The notes under the pieces: generated by a model
What the model was told of the DNA's origin: nothing
The model's input: only the letters and a program-made list of their open reading frames with translations
The model's database searches: none
In this document: positions 43,175-53,436 of the stretch, in pieces
How positions within the stretch are numbered: position 1 is the first letter of the stretch
Layout of the letters: each line of letters opens with the position of its first letter
Origin: Diplonema japonicum
Lineage: Eukaryota; Euglenozoa; Diplonemea; Diplonemida; Diplonemidae
Reading direction: 5' to 3'
Assembly: GCA_964019335.1 (NCBI GenBank)
Contig: OZ025660.1
Span: forward strand, 186,001 to 250,000
Length of the DNA stretch: 64,000 nt
Program-made: the position numbers and the translations under genes

Positions 43175-44794
43175 TCAGGCCACGGTCCCACCCAGCACCT
43201 TATCAATGTCCGCCACGTCCTGTTGTAACACCCTCAGTGCCTCGGAGTGCTCGTCGCTGTCTACGAAGGTTGTGGAAATCTTCTTGTTGATGCTTTCTAT
43301 CTGCCCCTGCAGCCTGTCCCTCGTCTGTCTGCCCTCCCTTTCAAGGCGTGCTGTGTAAAGCTGCACTGTCTCCTTCACTGTAGTGCGCTGCTGGTCCGTG
43401 AGCACCACCACCGCGTGTGCCGCATCCAGGGGTCTGCTGTCGAAGTCCAGCGAGCGCTGCGAGTCGAGGTAGTGCGCAACGAGGCTCTTCTCGCTGTCCA
43501 GCTCCGCAACCCTCGCCCTGATCGCAGAAGGGAGGTCCAGCGCCGCCTTCTGTTGCGCCTCTTCCTTCAGTGCCTCCTTCCTCGCTGCAACCTCTTCCAG
43601 CCTCGCCTTCATGGCGCGCGTCATCTCGTCCGCCGCCGCCCGCTCTGACGCGTGCCGCTCCCCGAGCTCCTTCAGGAGCTGGCCCTGCTCCACCAGCGCC
43701 GCCTGTACGTCCTTCTCCCTCTTCTCAGCTTCTGCGACCCGGCCCTTTCCTGCCTCCGCCTGCTGCCTCGTCTCCTTCACCTCTGCCTCCTGCGCTACCA
43801 GACCCTCCCTCTCCGTCCCCGTCTGCTTCTGCAACGCTTCCAGCAGCTTCTTCCCCTCCTCCGCCTTCAAGCGCCCCTCCGCCGCCTGCCTCTCCAGGTC
43901 GTGCGTCACTGCCAACACCTCCGACACGTTCGTCGCCATCACGCGCGCCGCCTTCATCGCCTCCCTGTAGTGGTCCCCCGCCGCGAGGAGCGACACCCCC
44001 AGCTCCTTCCTCACCAGCGGGTCCCTGTAAAGCTCCTCCACCACGTTGCAGTGTTTCGAGAGCCTCGCGTGCCTGTTGGCGTAGGTGTGGCGACTCTGTG
44101 GCCCTGCGCTCCCTCCTTCTTCTTCTGCTGCGGTCTCCGTCGCTGCTGTCAGCACCTCCTCCTCCCTGTCCATCTCCTCCAGCACCTCCGCAGTCTTCTG
44201 CAGCTTCTTCCTCTGCTCCACCACCTTGTCCACCTCAGGGTACCGAAGAAGAAGAAGCTTCTTTTCCGCTCCCCCTTCTTCACACAGCAGCGCTTCCTCC
44301 AGCTCCTTCTTCCTCCTCTCCAGGAACTCGGGGTCCAAAGGCTGGTCCGCCGGGAGCGACGGGTTCTCCATCCTCAGCATGCGCTGTCCCTCGGCCACCT
44401 GCTCTGCGAAGTGCCTCTGCGCTTGCCCACACACCCCTTCCCACGTCCTCTCCACCTTCTCCACCCCCTCCTCCAGAAGGGCTCCCGACTGCTTGTACCT
44501 CTGCACCTGCTCCTTCGCTCCCTCCACAGCCTTCTCTAGCACCCCCAGCTCCTCTCTCATCGCTGTGTTCCCTTCACGGAGTTCTGTCTCGTGCGCCTCT
44601 ACCTTCCCCTTCTCCCCGCTCACCGTGTCGCACACCTCCTCCAATCGGGCCAACGTCTTCCCCTCCTCGTCCACCTGCGTCTGCAGCGCCTCCTCCATCC
44701 TCGACGACGTCACCAGCTGCGTTGCCTTCGCCTTCAGCTCCTCGTACATGTCGGTCGCCACCTTCGCCGGCTTCAGGGCCTGCTGAGCCATCAT
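43175..44794 (-). CDS. Long coiled-coil protein, unknown
   Basis: 539 residues if started at MMAQQALKPAK (ATG 44794). A longer start at 44899 would add a hydrophobic stretch encoded by a pyrimidine tract that I take to be the trans-splice region. Almost the whole protein is predicted coiled coil with heptads rich in Glu, Lys, Ala and Leu (KARLEEVAARKEALKEEAQQ). A short break near PSLPADQPLDPEFLERRKKE is reminiscent of cytoskeletal or flagellar coiled-coil proteins. There are no enzymatic motifs. The coding strand is strongly GC-rich at third positions, unlike the flanks. Placement beside a gelsolin-like gene fits a cytoskeletal role, but this is inference. Confidence 0.85.
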   Translation of the reverse strand: MMAQQALKPAKVATDMYEELKAKATQLVTSSRMEEALQTQVDEEGKTLARLEEVCDTVSGEKGKVEAHETELREGNTAMREELGVLEKAVEGAKEQVQRYKQSGALLEEGVEKVERTWEGVCGQAQRHFAEQVAEGQRMLRMENPSLPADQPLDPEFLERRKKELEEALLCEEGGAEKKLLLLRYPEVDKVVEQRKKLQKTAEVLEEMDREEEVLTAATETAAEEEGGSAGPQSRHTYANRHARLSKHCNVVEELYRDPLVRKELGVSLLAAGDHYREAMKAARVMATNVSEVLAVTHDLERQAAEGRLKAEEGKKLLEALQKQTGTEREGLVAQEAEVKETRQQAEAGKGRVAEAEKREKDVQAALVEQGQLLKELGERHASERAAADEMTRAMKARLEEVAARKEALKEEAQQKAALDLPSAIRARVAELDSEKSLVAHYLDSQRSLDFDSRPLDAAHAVVVLTDQQRTTVKETVQLYTARLEREGRQTRDRLQGQIESINKKISTTFVDSDEHSEALRVLQQDVADIDKVLGGTVA

Positions 44795-45202
44795 TGTGTA
44801 CAGTGTCAACTTTGTTGATGAGTTGGTGGGTTGAATACAGATAACGGCAAAAATAAACAAGTAGGCAATGAATGTGGACACAAACACCCTGCGAGGCATT
44901 GCCCGCTCCCCACAGAAAGAAAGGTGTAAAGAAACCGGTTACAGTCGGTATCAGGAGATGCAGTGTGCCATCGAAATCTGGTTGGCAGAGAATGTCGGTG
45001 GCATGGTAACAAGCCCTAGTTCTCAATAAATAAAAGAGCTACCTCACGATAAGGCGCGATGCCCACCGTGCAAAGGAACAACAACACTACGGCGATCCCC
45101 CGCACTCACAAGTTGTCAGTTGTGATGGTGTAACTTGCGACATTCAGTACGAGCGAAGCGACCTGTACCGTGCCCATTGTCCTGAAGGATACAACACCAT
45201 TA
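44795..45202. other. Upstream region of the coiled-coil gene
   Basis: Normal-complexity DNA. On the coding strand it is pyrimidine-rich just before the gene (44800-44900), which makes an apparent hydrophobic N-terminal extension of the downstream frame. I read it as 5' UTR and acceptor rather than a signal peptide. Confidence 0.5.
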
Positions 45203-45316
45203 TTAACCGTCCATTGACTTCCTTGGCCCGAGGCTGAATCCGTTCTGTTCTCTGGTCTCATTCTCCATCTCCAACAACACCTCCTCTTCGCCAAGGGCCC
45301 TACACAAGACAGACAT
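45203..45316 (-). CDS. Possible small protein, 37 residues
   Basis: ATG at 45316 is preceded by a long pyrimidine tract ending CTCCACAG only 8 nt upstream, one of the best acceptor-like signals in the window. The frame encodes 37 residues beginning MSVLCRALGEEEVLLEME and ending at TAA. The stop overlaps a GGTTAA that might be an intron donor, in which case the protein is longer. The family is unknown. The strength of the acceptor is the main reason to list it. Confidence 0.4.
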   Translation of the reverse strand: MSVLCRALGEEEVLLEMENETREQNGFSLGPRKSMDG

Positions 45317-45845
45317 ATTAAAATCTGTGGAGAGCTAATTGAGAAGAGTGGAACAGGGAAAAGAGTGGGTCGCAACAAGGGCAAATAAGGTCAGAAAAAG
45401 ATGGATAGCCGCACGAGTAATGAAAAAAACAGAAAAAATAAACACAAATAAAAGTAAAACCTAAGAAAAAGTGAAAATAGAAAAATATCATAGTCGTAGT
45501 ACTGTAATAAAGGGAAACGGGGTGTGGGTGGGTGGGTGGGTGGGAGAACTAAGATTTCCCGTTACATTTACCTTACTAATTTAAATACGGCGAAATCCTT
45601 TTTTTTTTTTTTTTTTTTTTTTTCCCCGTTTTTCTCTCTCCATTTTGTTGTGAATTGCGGGAGGAAGGATATGAATAGTCCTCTCCAATTAAGAGAAGTA
45701 CTTCTGCATTCCCGCCTTCTTGGTGTCGCGTACGCCTAGATCATCCTCACTCACCGCACGTCCGTTTCCCTAAATCCCTAAATAACCTTCATAAACTACG
45801 GGCTCCATTTTAAAGGAAAAAAAACTCAAAGTACAGGACAAGCGT
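45317..45845. other. Intergenic low-complexity DNA
   Basis: Contains a GGGT tetranucleotide run (45525-45543), a T run (45599-45622) and a 20-bp repeat at 45824-45843 shared with 48196-48215. No gene is seen. Confidence 0.55.
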
Positions 45846-46246
45846 CTATCTGTTAATACTCCCCTTCTGGAGCATTGCTTTCATCCCGATTGAGGACGTG
45901 AGCGTCTTGTGGAGTCGTGTGATGTGGTCCCGCTTGTAGTCGGCTTTCAATTCCATCAGCCTGTCGTGCGTGGAGCGGGTGGCAAAAATAGTTCTCCTGG
46001 AGAAACCAATACCTCCTCCAGCGATGAGGGACTTCACTCTTTTTCTCTCGTCCGCTGGGAAGGGGCGTAGCTTCTTCCGTGCCCTGCATGCTGTGTTTAT
46101 CTTTACGATGAGGGCCTTGATTCTACGTGCCCTATCTTCCAGCCGGCCTCCCAAAGACTTTCCGGTCGTCCATTCGAAGTCAATGGCCAGCTCCACCGCC
46201 GACACCTCCGAGGTGGTGTCCTTCTCCACCCAGCGCAGTTGTGATA
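45846..46246 (-). CDS. Basic protein, 5' end unresolved
   Basis: The open frame reads about 130 residues from ISQLRWVEKDTTSEVS to a TAG at 45846-45848, with normal codon use and many Arg/Lys residues (RLEDRARRIKALIVKINTACRARKK). The frame enters a T tract at 46247 with no ATG. The first exon must therefore lie upstream, possibly the short ORF starting at 46380 (MTLLTVEGYLERGYN), which is preceded by a pyrimidine-rich stretch and an AG. The intron between them would contain a T run and the hairpin repeat. I do not recognise the family. Confidence 0.5.
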
Positions 46247-46290
46247 TCCAAAAAAAAAAAAAAAAAAAAAAAAAAAACGAGAGAAAGGAC

Positions 46291-46318
46291 TTTTCAGTGT
46301 GCTGGGGATTGCCCACTG
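46291..46318 (+). repeat. Hairpin repeat, diverged copy D
   Basis: TTTTCAGTGTGCTGGGGATT then GCCCACTG. The stem CAGTG/CACTG and GC/GC is kept although the loop and the stem mismatch differ, and it also follows an A tract. Confidence 0.7.
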
Positions 46319-47498
46319 TATTTGGGACACATCACATTATAGCCTCTTTCCAGGTACCCTTCAACAGTAAGCAGAGTCATTTAGACTCACTACCTTTGTT
46401 GATAGGGGTGCAGGCGAAGAGGGGAAACGTGACGATGAATAGGTGATGGAACTTCTTTTTTTTTTTTTTTTTTTTTAATAAGAATTTTAAACATATTACT
46501 CTACTATACCCCTTACTCCCCTACAACTTTCACGAAATTTTTGTGACAATAAATAAGGTCGATGACCCTCCCCCCTTTTTTTTCTTTTCGATAAAAAGAG
46601 GGTGGTTGGGAGAGTTGAATAGGAAGAAGGGGGGAGCGGTGTGAAGTAACTTGAACGGGGTGGAGGGGGGGGGGGGGGGGGTGGTGACCTTACAGCTTTG
46701 AAGTTGTTGTCACGGCCTTTGAGTTTTTTTCTTTTTTTTTGTTTCCCCTCTTTCTCTTGTTCTCTTTAGCCCTCTCCCCCCCCCTTTTTTTTATTTCACT
46801 ACCCAGAACCCAGCACAGCAAAGACAGGGAAACCAGCACCTGCAAAGAAGAGTCGGGTTCTTAGCATTTGTGCTCCGGTGCAAATCCTGAGATACGCACC
46901 AGCTTCTTTTTGTAAGAAAAATGAAGAAGAAAAGCGAGAGAAGATTGTTCCCCCCCCCCCCCCCCCTTCTTATCTTCTCTCCCCTTCCTCTTTTTTTGAA
47001 AAAGAAAAAGACGGGGGGGACTACTCATTCACGAGTAGTTGAGGAACATTTCTTAAAAAAAAAAAATCACTCACAATAATTGGGGGGTGGGGGGGGGGGG
47101 GGGGGGACGCATGTAACAACGACCCACCTAAATAGAGAGAACAAATTTCAGGGGAAAAAGAAAAGAAAAATCAAATAATACTTCATGTGCTCCTCACAAG
47201 GAAAACCTCACACCAATCATAATTATAAAAATAAAATAAAAAATAAAACAAAAAGAACAAACGAAAACTTAGAATTCTGATTGTTGTTAGAATAGGATAA
47301 AGCAATGTTTACCCTTCTATTAGCTGTCAATATATAGTTTTCTTGTTCAAAAAAAAAAAAAAAAAAGATACGATATATGTCTGTGCCCCTTAGAAGTAAC
47401 CTGTAGGGGACTTAATCACCGTCTTTCAACTTCCCTTCCTTGTTAAGGCAAGTCACAGAGTTCTTGCAAAAGAGGAACCGACCTAGAAAAAGACCTTT

Positions 47499-47537
<39 letters not shown>

Positions 47538-48260
47538 AGAAAGTTATTATTCTGACTATGTTGCATCGCATTGCCTTCTTTATTGTTTATTTCCTTTTTT
47601 TCTTTTTTAAATAGTAACTATCAAGAGGGGGGGGGGGGTAATATATATATATTTGCAGCGAGAAATGTACTTTTAGTTGCCGTTAGTCAGCACAGATAGA
47701 CGGGAAAATAATGGTCCTCGAGAAGTGATATCTTTCTTCCCCCCGTTGTTGATGATGGTTGTTATTTTTTGGGGGGGGTTTTTTTTTCTTCTTTGCGCTG
47801 AAAACTGAACCCTACACGCCAAAGCGCGCGCACAGAGCAGCAAACTCTCAGGAAGCAAATGTTAAAAAAAAAAAAAAATAAATAAATAAAAAAACTACTG
47901 CAAAGCGAAAAATTCCGGATGCCGAAGTGGCAGTGAAAAAAAGCCCGGATATTCTTCTCCACCGTATCTAGAATTTGGTGTGGTACCTGGCTGATCATTG
48001 ATGACTTTTGACTTTCGAACTCGTTCCTGAAGATAGTGCTCTTCCCCAACCCCTCAGCTGGAAAAAAAACAAAACAAAAAAAAAAAAAAGAAGAAAATAA
48101 TGCCAGTCAGGATATATTTCTTTTTTTCTTCGTTTTGCAGTAGTTGTAGCATTAGCGCACAAAAAGCGAGTAAAAAATGAGAAGGAAAAAAAAAAACTCA
48201 AAGTACAGGACAAGCCCCCCGCTAGAGGGCCGCCCAAAAAAAGAATAAACAAAAAAAATA
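46319..48260. other. Mostly non-coding region with weak coding hints
   Basis: Contains G, C and A runs, a 20-bp repeat at 48196-48215 and AT-rich DNA (47200-47400). Between 47940 and 48055 the minus strand shows a normal-complexity stretch with a GKSTIFRNEF reading, but it has no clear gene structure. A 22-codon ORF at 46799-46867 is listed separately. Confidence 0.5.
46799..46867 (-). CDS. Possible microprotein, 22 residues
   Basis: Reads MLRTRLFFAGAGFPVFAVLGSG then stop, a basic N-terminus followed by one short hydrophobic helix, as in tiny mitochondrial inner-membrane subunits. The same frame is open about 13 codons further upstream, after a pyrimidine tract ending in AAAAAG that could be a splice acceptor. 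A GTAGTG donor overlaps the stop, so it could also be an internal exon of a larger gene. I do not recognise the family. Confidence 0.3.
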   Translation of the reverse strand: MLRTRLFFAGAGFPVFAVLGSG

Positions 48261-48471
48261 AAGGAGGCCGGTGTTGGCGGCGCCCTGCACAAGAACTGTC
48301 TACTTGATTACAGGGGGCGCGCCGCGGCCGAGTTGTAGCTTCTTCTGCGTTCCGCGTCGTGTCCTTAATGCGTGCGGTGTACAGCTCAACCCCAGCCGGT
48401 GCGTCCCGGGTAACCAAGATTCTGCGCTCGTGCAGTTTGCTGCCTGTTCGTCACCCTGAGCACCTGCATTA
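48261..48471. repeat. 211-bp duplicated segment, copy 2
   Basis: Matches 5661-5871 at all but about two positions, in the same orientation. GC-rich, unlike its surroundings. On the minus strand one frame reads ILVTRDAPAGVELYTARIKD, which has protein-like composition, but there is no start or complete gene. It may be part of a mobile element or of a recently copied exon. Confidence 0.9.
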
Positions 48472-49611
48472 TGTTCTTCCACTCGGGCGGTACCGGTGAT
48501 GACCGACGAGGAGGTCAACAGCGAACAACACATCTGATGTTTTTCTTATATTTTCATGTTATCCCCACCACCTATATAAAAAAACTTCAGCGCGGTAGTA
48601 AGTAGGAATAGTAAATCCTTTTTGTTTGTATGTGGTACAGACCCCTTTGTTCAGACAAGTCAAAGACTCTTTCTTGCAGGGGGTGGGGGTGAGCTTAGCG
48701 TGGTTGAACCTTATGTAACTCAATGTAAGTACAGAATGGCCCGAAAGCCCTGCTGACCCCTTTGGCGGGTTGAACGGTTTTTCCTCTTTCTTTCTATTCT
48801 TCTTTTCTTTATTTTTTTTTTTTTTTTTTTTTGAAATTTCCTTTTTTTTTGTGCGCGTGGCGGGGTGCAACAACACGAGCTACGCGACTAATTAAACAAA
48901 AAAAAAAAAAAAAAAGATGGGGATTTGGCAGTCTGATAAAGATTCCATTCTGTTGCCTCCCCGATGTGCACGAGCGGTATTTTTACCTGATAAAAAATAA
49001 CTCCTTACGCTTTGCTATGCAAATTACTTTGGTCAAAAACAAACAAAAAAAAAATTTACCACATGCAACGCCATGGTAATTATAGTTATTGTAAGTACCT
49101 TGATCCCATTTCTTTTTTTTTCCTTCTTTATTTCTTTCACCCCCCGGTTTGTTCACTCCCCTTTATTTCTCCATCAGCTCATGTGTGCTTAAACAACATT
49201 TAAAGTAAGGGCCGTGTTAGGGCCACCGACGGCACCACATGAGCTTTTACTATTGATCACCATATCACACCGAGGTGGCCATAAAAAGAAGAATGGAAAA
49301 AAAAACTTAGCAACGGTAACAACGCTCCTCCCTTTATATTTGTTTCATTCTCCTTCTGGTTTATCTTTCTTTTTACGTTGGGCCGTGCAAAACAAAAAAA
49401 AAAAAAGGAACTGGCCGTTGTTTGTACGTGCCGGGTAAAACCTGGAGAAGTTTGTCAACCCAAAACACGTTGCCAACGTTCCCCTTTTGTTTAGACAAGT
49501 CAAAGACTCGTTCTTGCACAAAAAAAAAAAAAAAAAAAAAAAAAAAACACAGCGAAAGAGGCAATAAAAAAAACAAAACAAAAATCGTTTTCTTCCTCCC
49601 CCCCTTGCACC
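48472..49611. other. Gene-poor stretch with short repeats
   Basis: Holds a repeat block at 48641-48678 that recurs at 49481-49518 (core AGACAAGTCAAAGACTC), and the 28-bp block 49410-49437 shared with 58095-58122. Otherwise T/A runs. No gene is supported. Confidence 0.55.
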
Positions 49612-49664
49612 TCATTCAATAGGAGGGAGCCTTGTGATTCTCGTCTGCTCGAAGGCGACATACT

Positions 49665-49695
<31 letters not shown>

Positions 49696-51904
49696 CTTTT
49701 TTTCTTTTTTCTTTTCCCCCCTTTCTTTTCCCACATACATCTGAAGGTATTTGAGTAGCAGGCATGACATGAGGGGAGCAAGGCAACATATGAGAGGTCT
49801 GTGATTTCAGCGAAGCAACGAAGCACACAAAGGAGTCGTCCGACAATGAGGGCATCACGGTACGGACAAAGCGTTCCCTGTTCTCGTCTGAGTAGGTTAA
49901 GACCTCACTGATGCTCGTCTTGTGATGCTTGATCCTTGCGAGGAACACCTCCATGAGCTCTTCATGATTCACTACCTCAGACCCCGCTGAGGAATGGCTA
50001 TCTACAGACCTGTGCTGTGGCACCAGCCGGTTCTTCCTCGATGTGAGAGGGTTCACTGCCTCTGATCTTTCACTCTCTTCGATGAGGTTGTGTATGGACG
50101 GCCTGTGCTCTTGTTGCTCTCTTGGAAGATGATTTGCGCTTGTGACTTTTACTTCCCACTCGGGCTCCTTCCGTCCCAGGATGCGCCGTGACCGCTCGTC
50201 AGGCGGAAGAGGGTCGCCTCGCGTGCTTGTCTTCCTGCAGAATGAGTTGCTTCTGAACAAAGCACTGAAACCGCCTGTTCCTGAGATGTCTTCCTCGATC
50301 TGAAACAGTGCTTCATCGAAGTCATGAGTTGCGGTGACAGGATTCAGGTTGATCTCGTTGCGGGATCTGAATTGCACGCTCTCTGTGCAGAGAAGTGATG
50401 TGCTGACCTGTGCGTTCATCGCCGTCACCTTTATGGCCTTCGTCACACCGTTGCCGAACGCCGTGTACACCAACCTCGAAGGGATCCCCACGTTCCCAAA
50501 GTACACCGGACCGAAGGCCAGCCCTACATTGATGGTCCCTTGTGTGGACCCCATCGTCCCGTACTTCTTGAGAAATGTGCCGAGACGTGTCCGGATGGAG
50601 AGCGCACACCTGCAAGCACTAGGCGCGCGGATAAAGGTTGCCAGCACCGTCCCAGCGTCGAAGCTATGTATGATGCCCGATTGCGAACTGACACAGTCGA
50701 AGACCTTGTCAAGGTACCCCATGCTGACAGTGCCCACCAGGTCGTCTGGCAGGTCCTCCACAACGTTGTCCAGTTTGATAAAGGCCGCCGTCACCATTTT
50801 CTTGAGATGGCTCCTGCTTCCTACCATGAATGGGATGCCTTCAATGGCCAGTGACGATCCGCGCCTGATGCCCTTAGTGATGGACGATGCACGGTCCCGC
50901 TCCAGCTGTTCAAGAGAGCTCCACACAGCAGAACTCTGCTGCCCAGACTCGGTACACAGGGACACGCGGTTCTCCGGCTCCGCGGTGGAGTTCCTTTGTA
51001 TGCTTTGCGAATGAATGGTCCGAAGGGATGCCTGTCCTGTGGTAGCCTCGGGGCCTGTGAAGAGAGCTTCGGATATGTAAGGCCGATACTGGGAGAGGAG
51101 AAGGCGTAGTTCCTCCATGCTGAAGAAGATGCGTGTGTCTTTGGAGAACTCGGATGCCTCGGTGATCTCCAGTATGTTGAATCGTGACACAGCCTTGCTG
51201 AGCATCTCGAGGCTGGTGACCATCACCTCTGTCTCCTCGTGCTGTGTTTTGAGGGACGCTGCCAAATGCCGCTGGCTGGCATACTGCACCACCACCGTGA
51301 GGCACCTGATGGGCAAGGCATGGAGGAGAAACGAGGTCCCCTTCCCTACCTCCTCATCTCGATCCTCTCCCATGCTGTAGATACCTATGTCGTAGGCCTC
51401 TTCAACAGTCTTGACGATCACCCACAAGCACACGATGAAGGTGATAATGAAGCCGATCCTATCGGACAGTCCGCAGCACATGCCCAGAAGCACCAAGGTA
51501 AGCAGCCATTCGTCATTACGGCCACTGCTGTGAAGATCAAGCAGAATGATGACCAGCACGAGTCCGACAAGCTGTCCCCCATACAGCCACATGGGGCACC
51601 CCTTCAGGAGGGAGAACACCAAAGGAAATATACACAACAGCACAACCACTGCTGAAAACATCGCTAATTTAAAATAGTCCGCAGTCACACCTGCCTCTGC
51701 CAGATACGCCAGCCCCGCCATGCACGCCACTACCGAAAGTGGTACCACCCTGTTTCTTCTGTCCAACTCCTCTGGGCTGTTGTTGTCGTTCACAAGACCT
51801 CTCCATGCGCGTGCCACGACCCCCAGCTCTTCCCGCGAAGCTGAATCCTTAGCATCTGCTCCTGTCCCACAGTGCGAGGTGACATCCACTACGACCGCCG
51901 TCAT
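49612..51904 (-). CDS. Membrane protein with degenerate nucleotide cyclase domain
   Basis: About 738 residues after splicing, from exons 51904-49739 and 49662-49612. Five or so hydrophobic helices span about residues 53-165, followed by a region typical of a helical linker. A class III adenylate/guanylate cyclase-like fold lies at about residues 365-500: FIKLDNVVEDLP, GYLDKVFDCVSSQSGIIHSFDAGTVLATF, CALSIRTRLG and INVGLAFGPVYFGNVG. In true cyclases the first strand carries a metal-binding Asp (ADIVGFT type); here the equivalent stretch reads FIKLDN, and the GD of the second metal site is FDAG. It may therefore be catalytically weak or dead, perhaps regulatory. The C-terminal third is Ser/Arg-rich. 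Without splicing the protein would end in an artificial lysine tract; splicing gives a short end, DYVAFEQTRITRLPPIE. Confidence 0.75.
49663..49738 (-). other. Probable intron, 76 nt, near 3' end of cyclase-like gene
   Basis: GTATGT donor, long A tract, AAACAG acceptor; phase 0. Read-through would give about 20 Lys/Arg codons from the A tract. Splicing replaces this with a normal-looking short tail and a stop at 49612-49614. Confidence 0.65.
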
Positions 51905-52098
51905 GCAGCCTGTGAGGGGTAGTGTGCTACAAGGGTGCGCTGAATGACACTTCTAAAGCAAAAAAAAAAAAAAAGAGAAAGGCAAAACTAGGTAGAAAGT
52001 AAAGAAAAACAGTTTTGGGGAACAAAAAAAAAAAGCTAAAGTTAAAGTTAAAAAAGAAGGGGGTGGGGTGGGAAGGGAAATGAACGTTCGGACCATCG

Positions 52099-53436
52099 TC
52101 AGTGCAGAGCAACTCTAGCTGCCAGCCGCTCGACGAATATATGCTGCACCTCCCACTCCTTCTCCAACAAGGTGTGGAACTCTTCGAAGGAAGAAGAGTT
52201 ATCAACACTCGTAACCTGCGACGCTACCGTGGTGTAAAGCCCACGGAGGACATCAGCGGAGGCCGCCTTCTTAGAGAGGAGAAGGAAGGTGCCGCGCGCG
52301 CAGAAGTGAGCAGTCCGCAGTTCATGGATAACATTGTCAACGTCCTCCTTAGTGGTCCGGAGGAATTCTTCGATGGTGGGCCCCATGTTGGTGATCGGCT
52401 GGTACCCGTTAATGACGTGCGAACCAGCAGGGCCCACAAAGACCTCCCTTTGTGCAACCTGAACAGGGTCTAACATCTTCCCGCTGGTGAGGTATTCCTT
52501 AGCAAGCATTTCAAACCTTTGCAAGTTCAGTGTTTGAAGTGGTACCCATTTAATAGCCATTGCAAGGCTCATCAAGTGCACGGCAGCGCACATTGTGAGT
52601 GCGACAAGCAACAGCTCCGAGCTGCTTCCTAAAAACGCCGATACAAAGGCACCCACTGCACACCCTGTTGAGGACGCCACTGTGGTCTGGCTCCCTGCCT
52701 TAGCAGTGATATCGGCCAGGTTGCCGTGGTTTGCAAAGGCCATATGTATGGAGGCCCTTGTTGCGGAGGCGGCTAAGAATGATATATTCTTTCCGGTGTT
52801 TGCAACCGCAGCCAATGGAAGAAAAAGCGCAGGGAAAAATGGAATGAGGCCCTCTAGGAACGACGAGGCGTCTAGAAGAATGCCGGCAACAAGGCGCCAT
52901 CTCTTAGGGTCGGCATCAAAGTTTTTGTTGACAAGGCTTGCGAAGAGGACACCACCGACTTGCCCGATTCCATCCTTAAGAACCCATGACAGGGCAGCCG
53001 CAACAGGTATGGCACCAGCACCAAGTCCTGCACCATACAGCATAGACTGAGAGGAGAACACCATCACCATGCTGCCTGCAGTGGCGGCGAGAGTGTACCA
53101 CGCGACGTACCTGAAATAGTTTTTATGAACGCTACCGTGTTGGTACCCCTTTGGAAGGAGGTGTTGCATTGCAAGGTCCAGGCGTCTGACAATGCCACTG
53201 GGCAGTTTCTCCAGCCAGGGGAAAACTTCAACAGTGGCACGCACTGTGCTGGTGTCCCTTTGAGCAGAAATCTCAGCGTGCCCCACACCTCCTTTTTTCA
53301 CGCTGTACACAAGGTCCCATGTTGTCCACCAACCTTGTGTCTCTTGGCGTAATACGTTTTGTTTGTTCTTATGGCGGTGTAAGTTGTGACTGCACCACCT
53401 CCTCCCCGTTCGTTGTGTTATGGAAACGAAAGACAT
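52099..53436 (-). CDS. RUS1/DUF647 family protein
   Basis: 445 residues. The family (root UVB sensitive in plants, RUSF1/C16orf58 in animals) is recognised by LPKGYQHGSVHKNYFRYVAWY, ALSWVLKDGIGQVGG, DADPKRWRLVAGILLD, the helix-rich ATRASIHMAFANHGNLADITAK block and KAGSQTTVAS. Several hydrophobic helices (about residues 125-330) suggest an integral membrane protein. In plants RUS proteins act in plastids or vesicle trafficking and in vitamin B6 and UV-B sensitivity; their biochemical activity is unknown. The N-terminal about 90 residues are basic and poorly conserved and could be a targeting sequence. A vitamin B6 synthesis gene lies two genes beyond LYS1, but I see no evidence that this is more than coincidence. 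Confidence 0.93.
   Translation of the reverse strand: MSFVSITQRTGRRWCSHNLHRHKNKQNVLRQETQGWWTTWDLVYSVKKGGVGHAEISAQRDTSTVRATVEVFPWLEKLPSGIVRRLDLAMQHLLPKGYQHGSVHKNYFRYVAWYTLAATAGSMVMVFSSQSMLYGAGLGAGAIPVAAALSWVLKDGIGQVGGVLFASLVNKNFDADPKRWRLVAGILLDASSFLEGLIPFFPALFLPLAAVANTGKNISFLAASATRASIHMAFANHGNLADITAKAGSQTTVASSTGCAVGAFVSAFLGSSSELLLVALTMCAAVHLMSLAMAIKWVPLQTLNLQRFEMLAKEYLTSGKMLDPVQVAQREVFVGPAGSHVINGYQPITNMGPTIEEFLRTTKEDVDNVIHELRTAHFCARGTFLLLSKKAASADVLRGLYTTVASQVTSVDNSSSFEEFHTLLEKEWEVQHIFVERLAARVALH

Noticed and set aside
43570-44844. 424-residue plus-strand Pro/Ser/Ala-rich frame
   Set aside because: Complement of the GC-rich coiled-coil gene; the absence of stops follows from its codon bias.
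47940-48055. GKST-containing frame resembling a P-loop
   Set aside because: Only four residues match a Walker A motif, without the preceding GxxxxG, a start codon or a Walker B motif.
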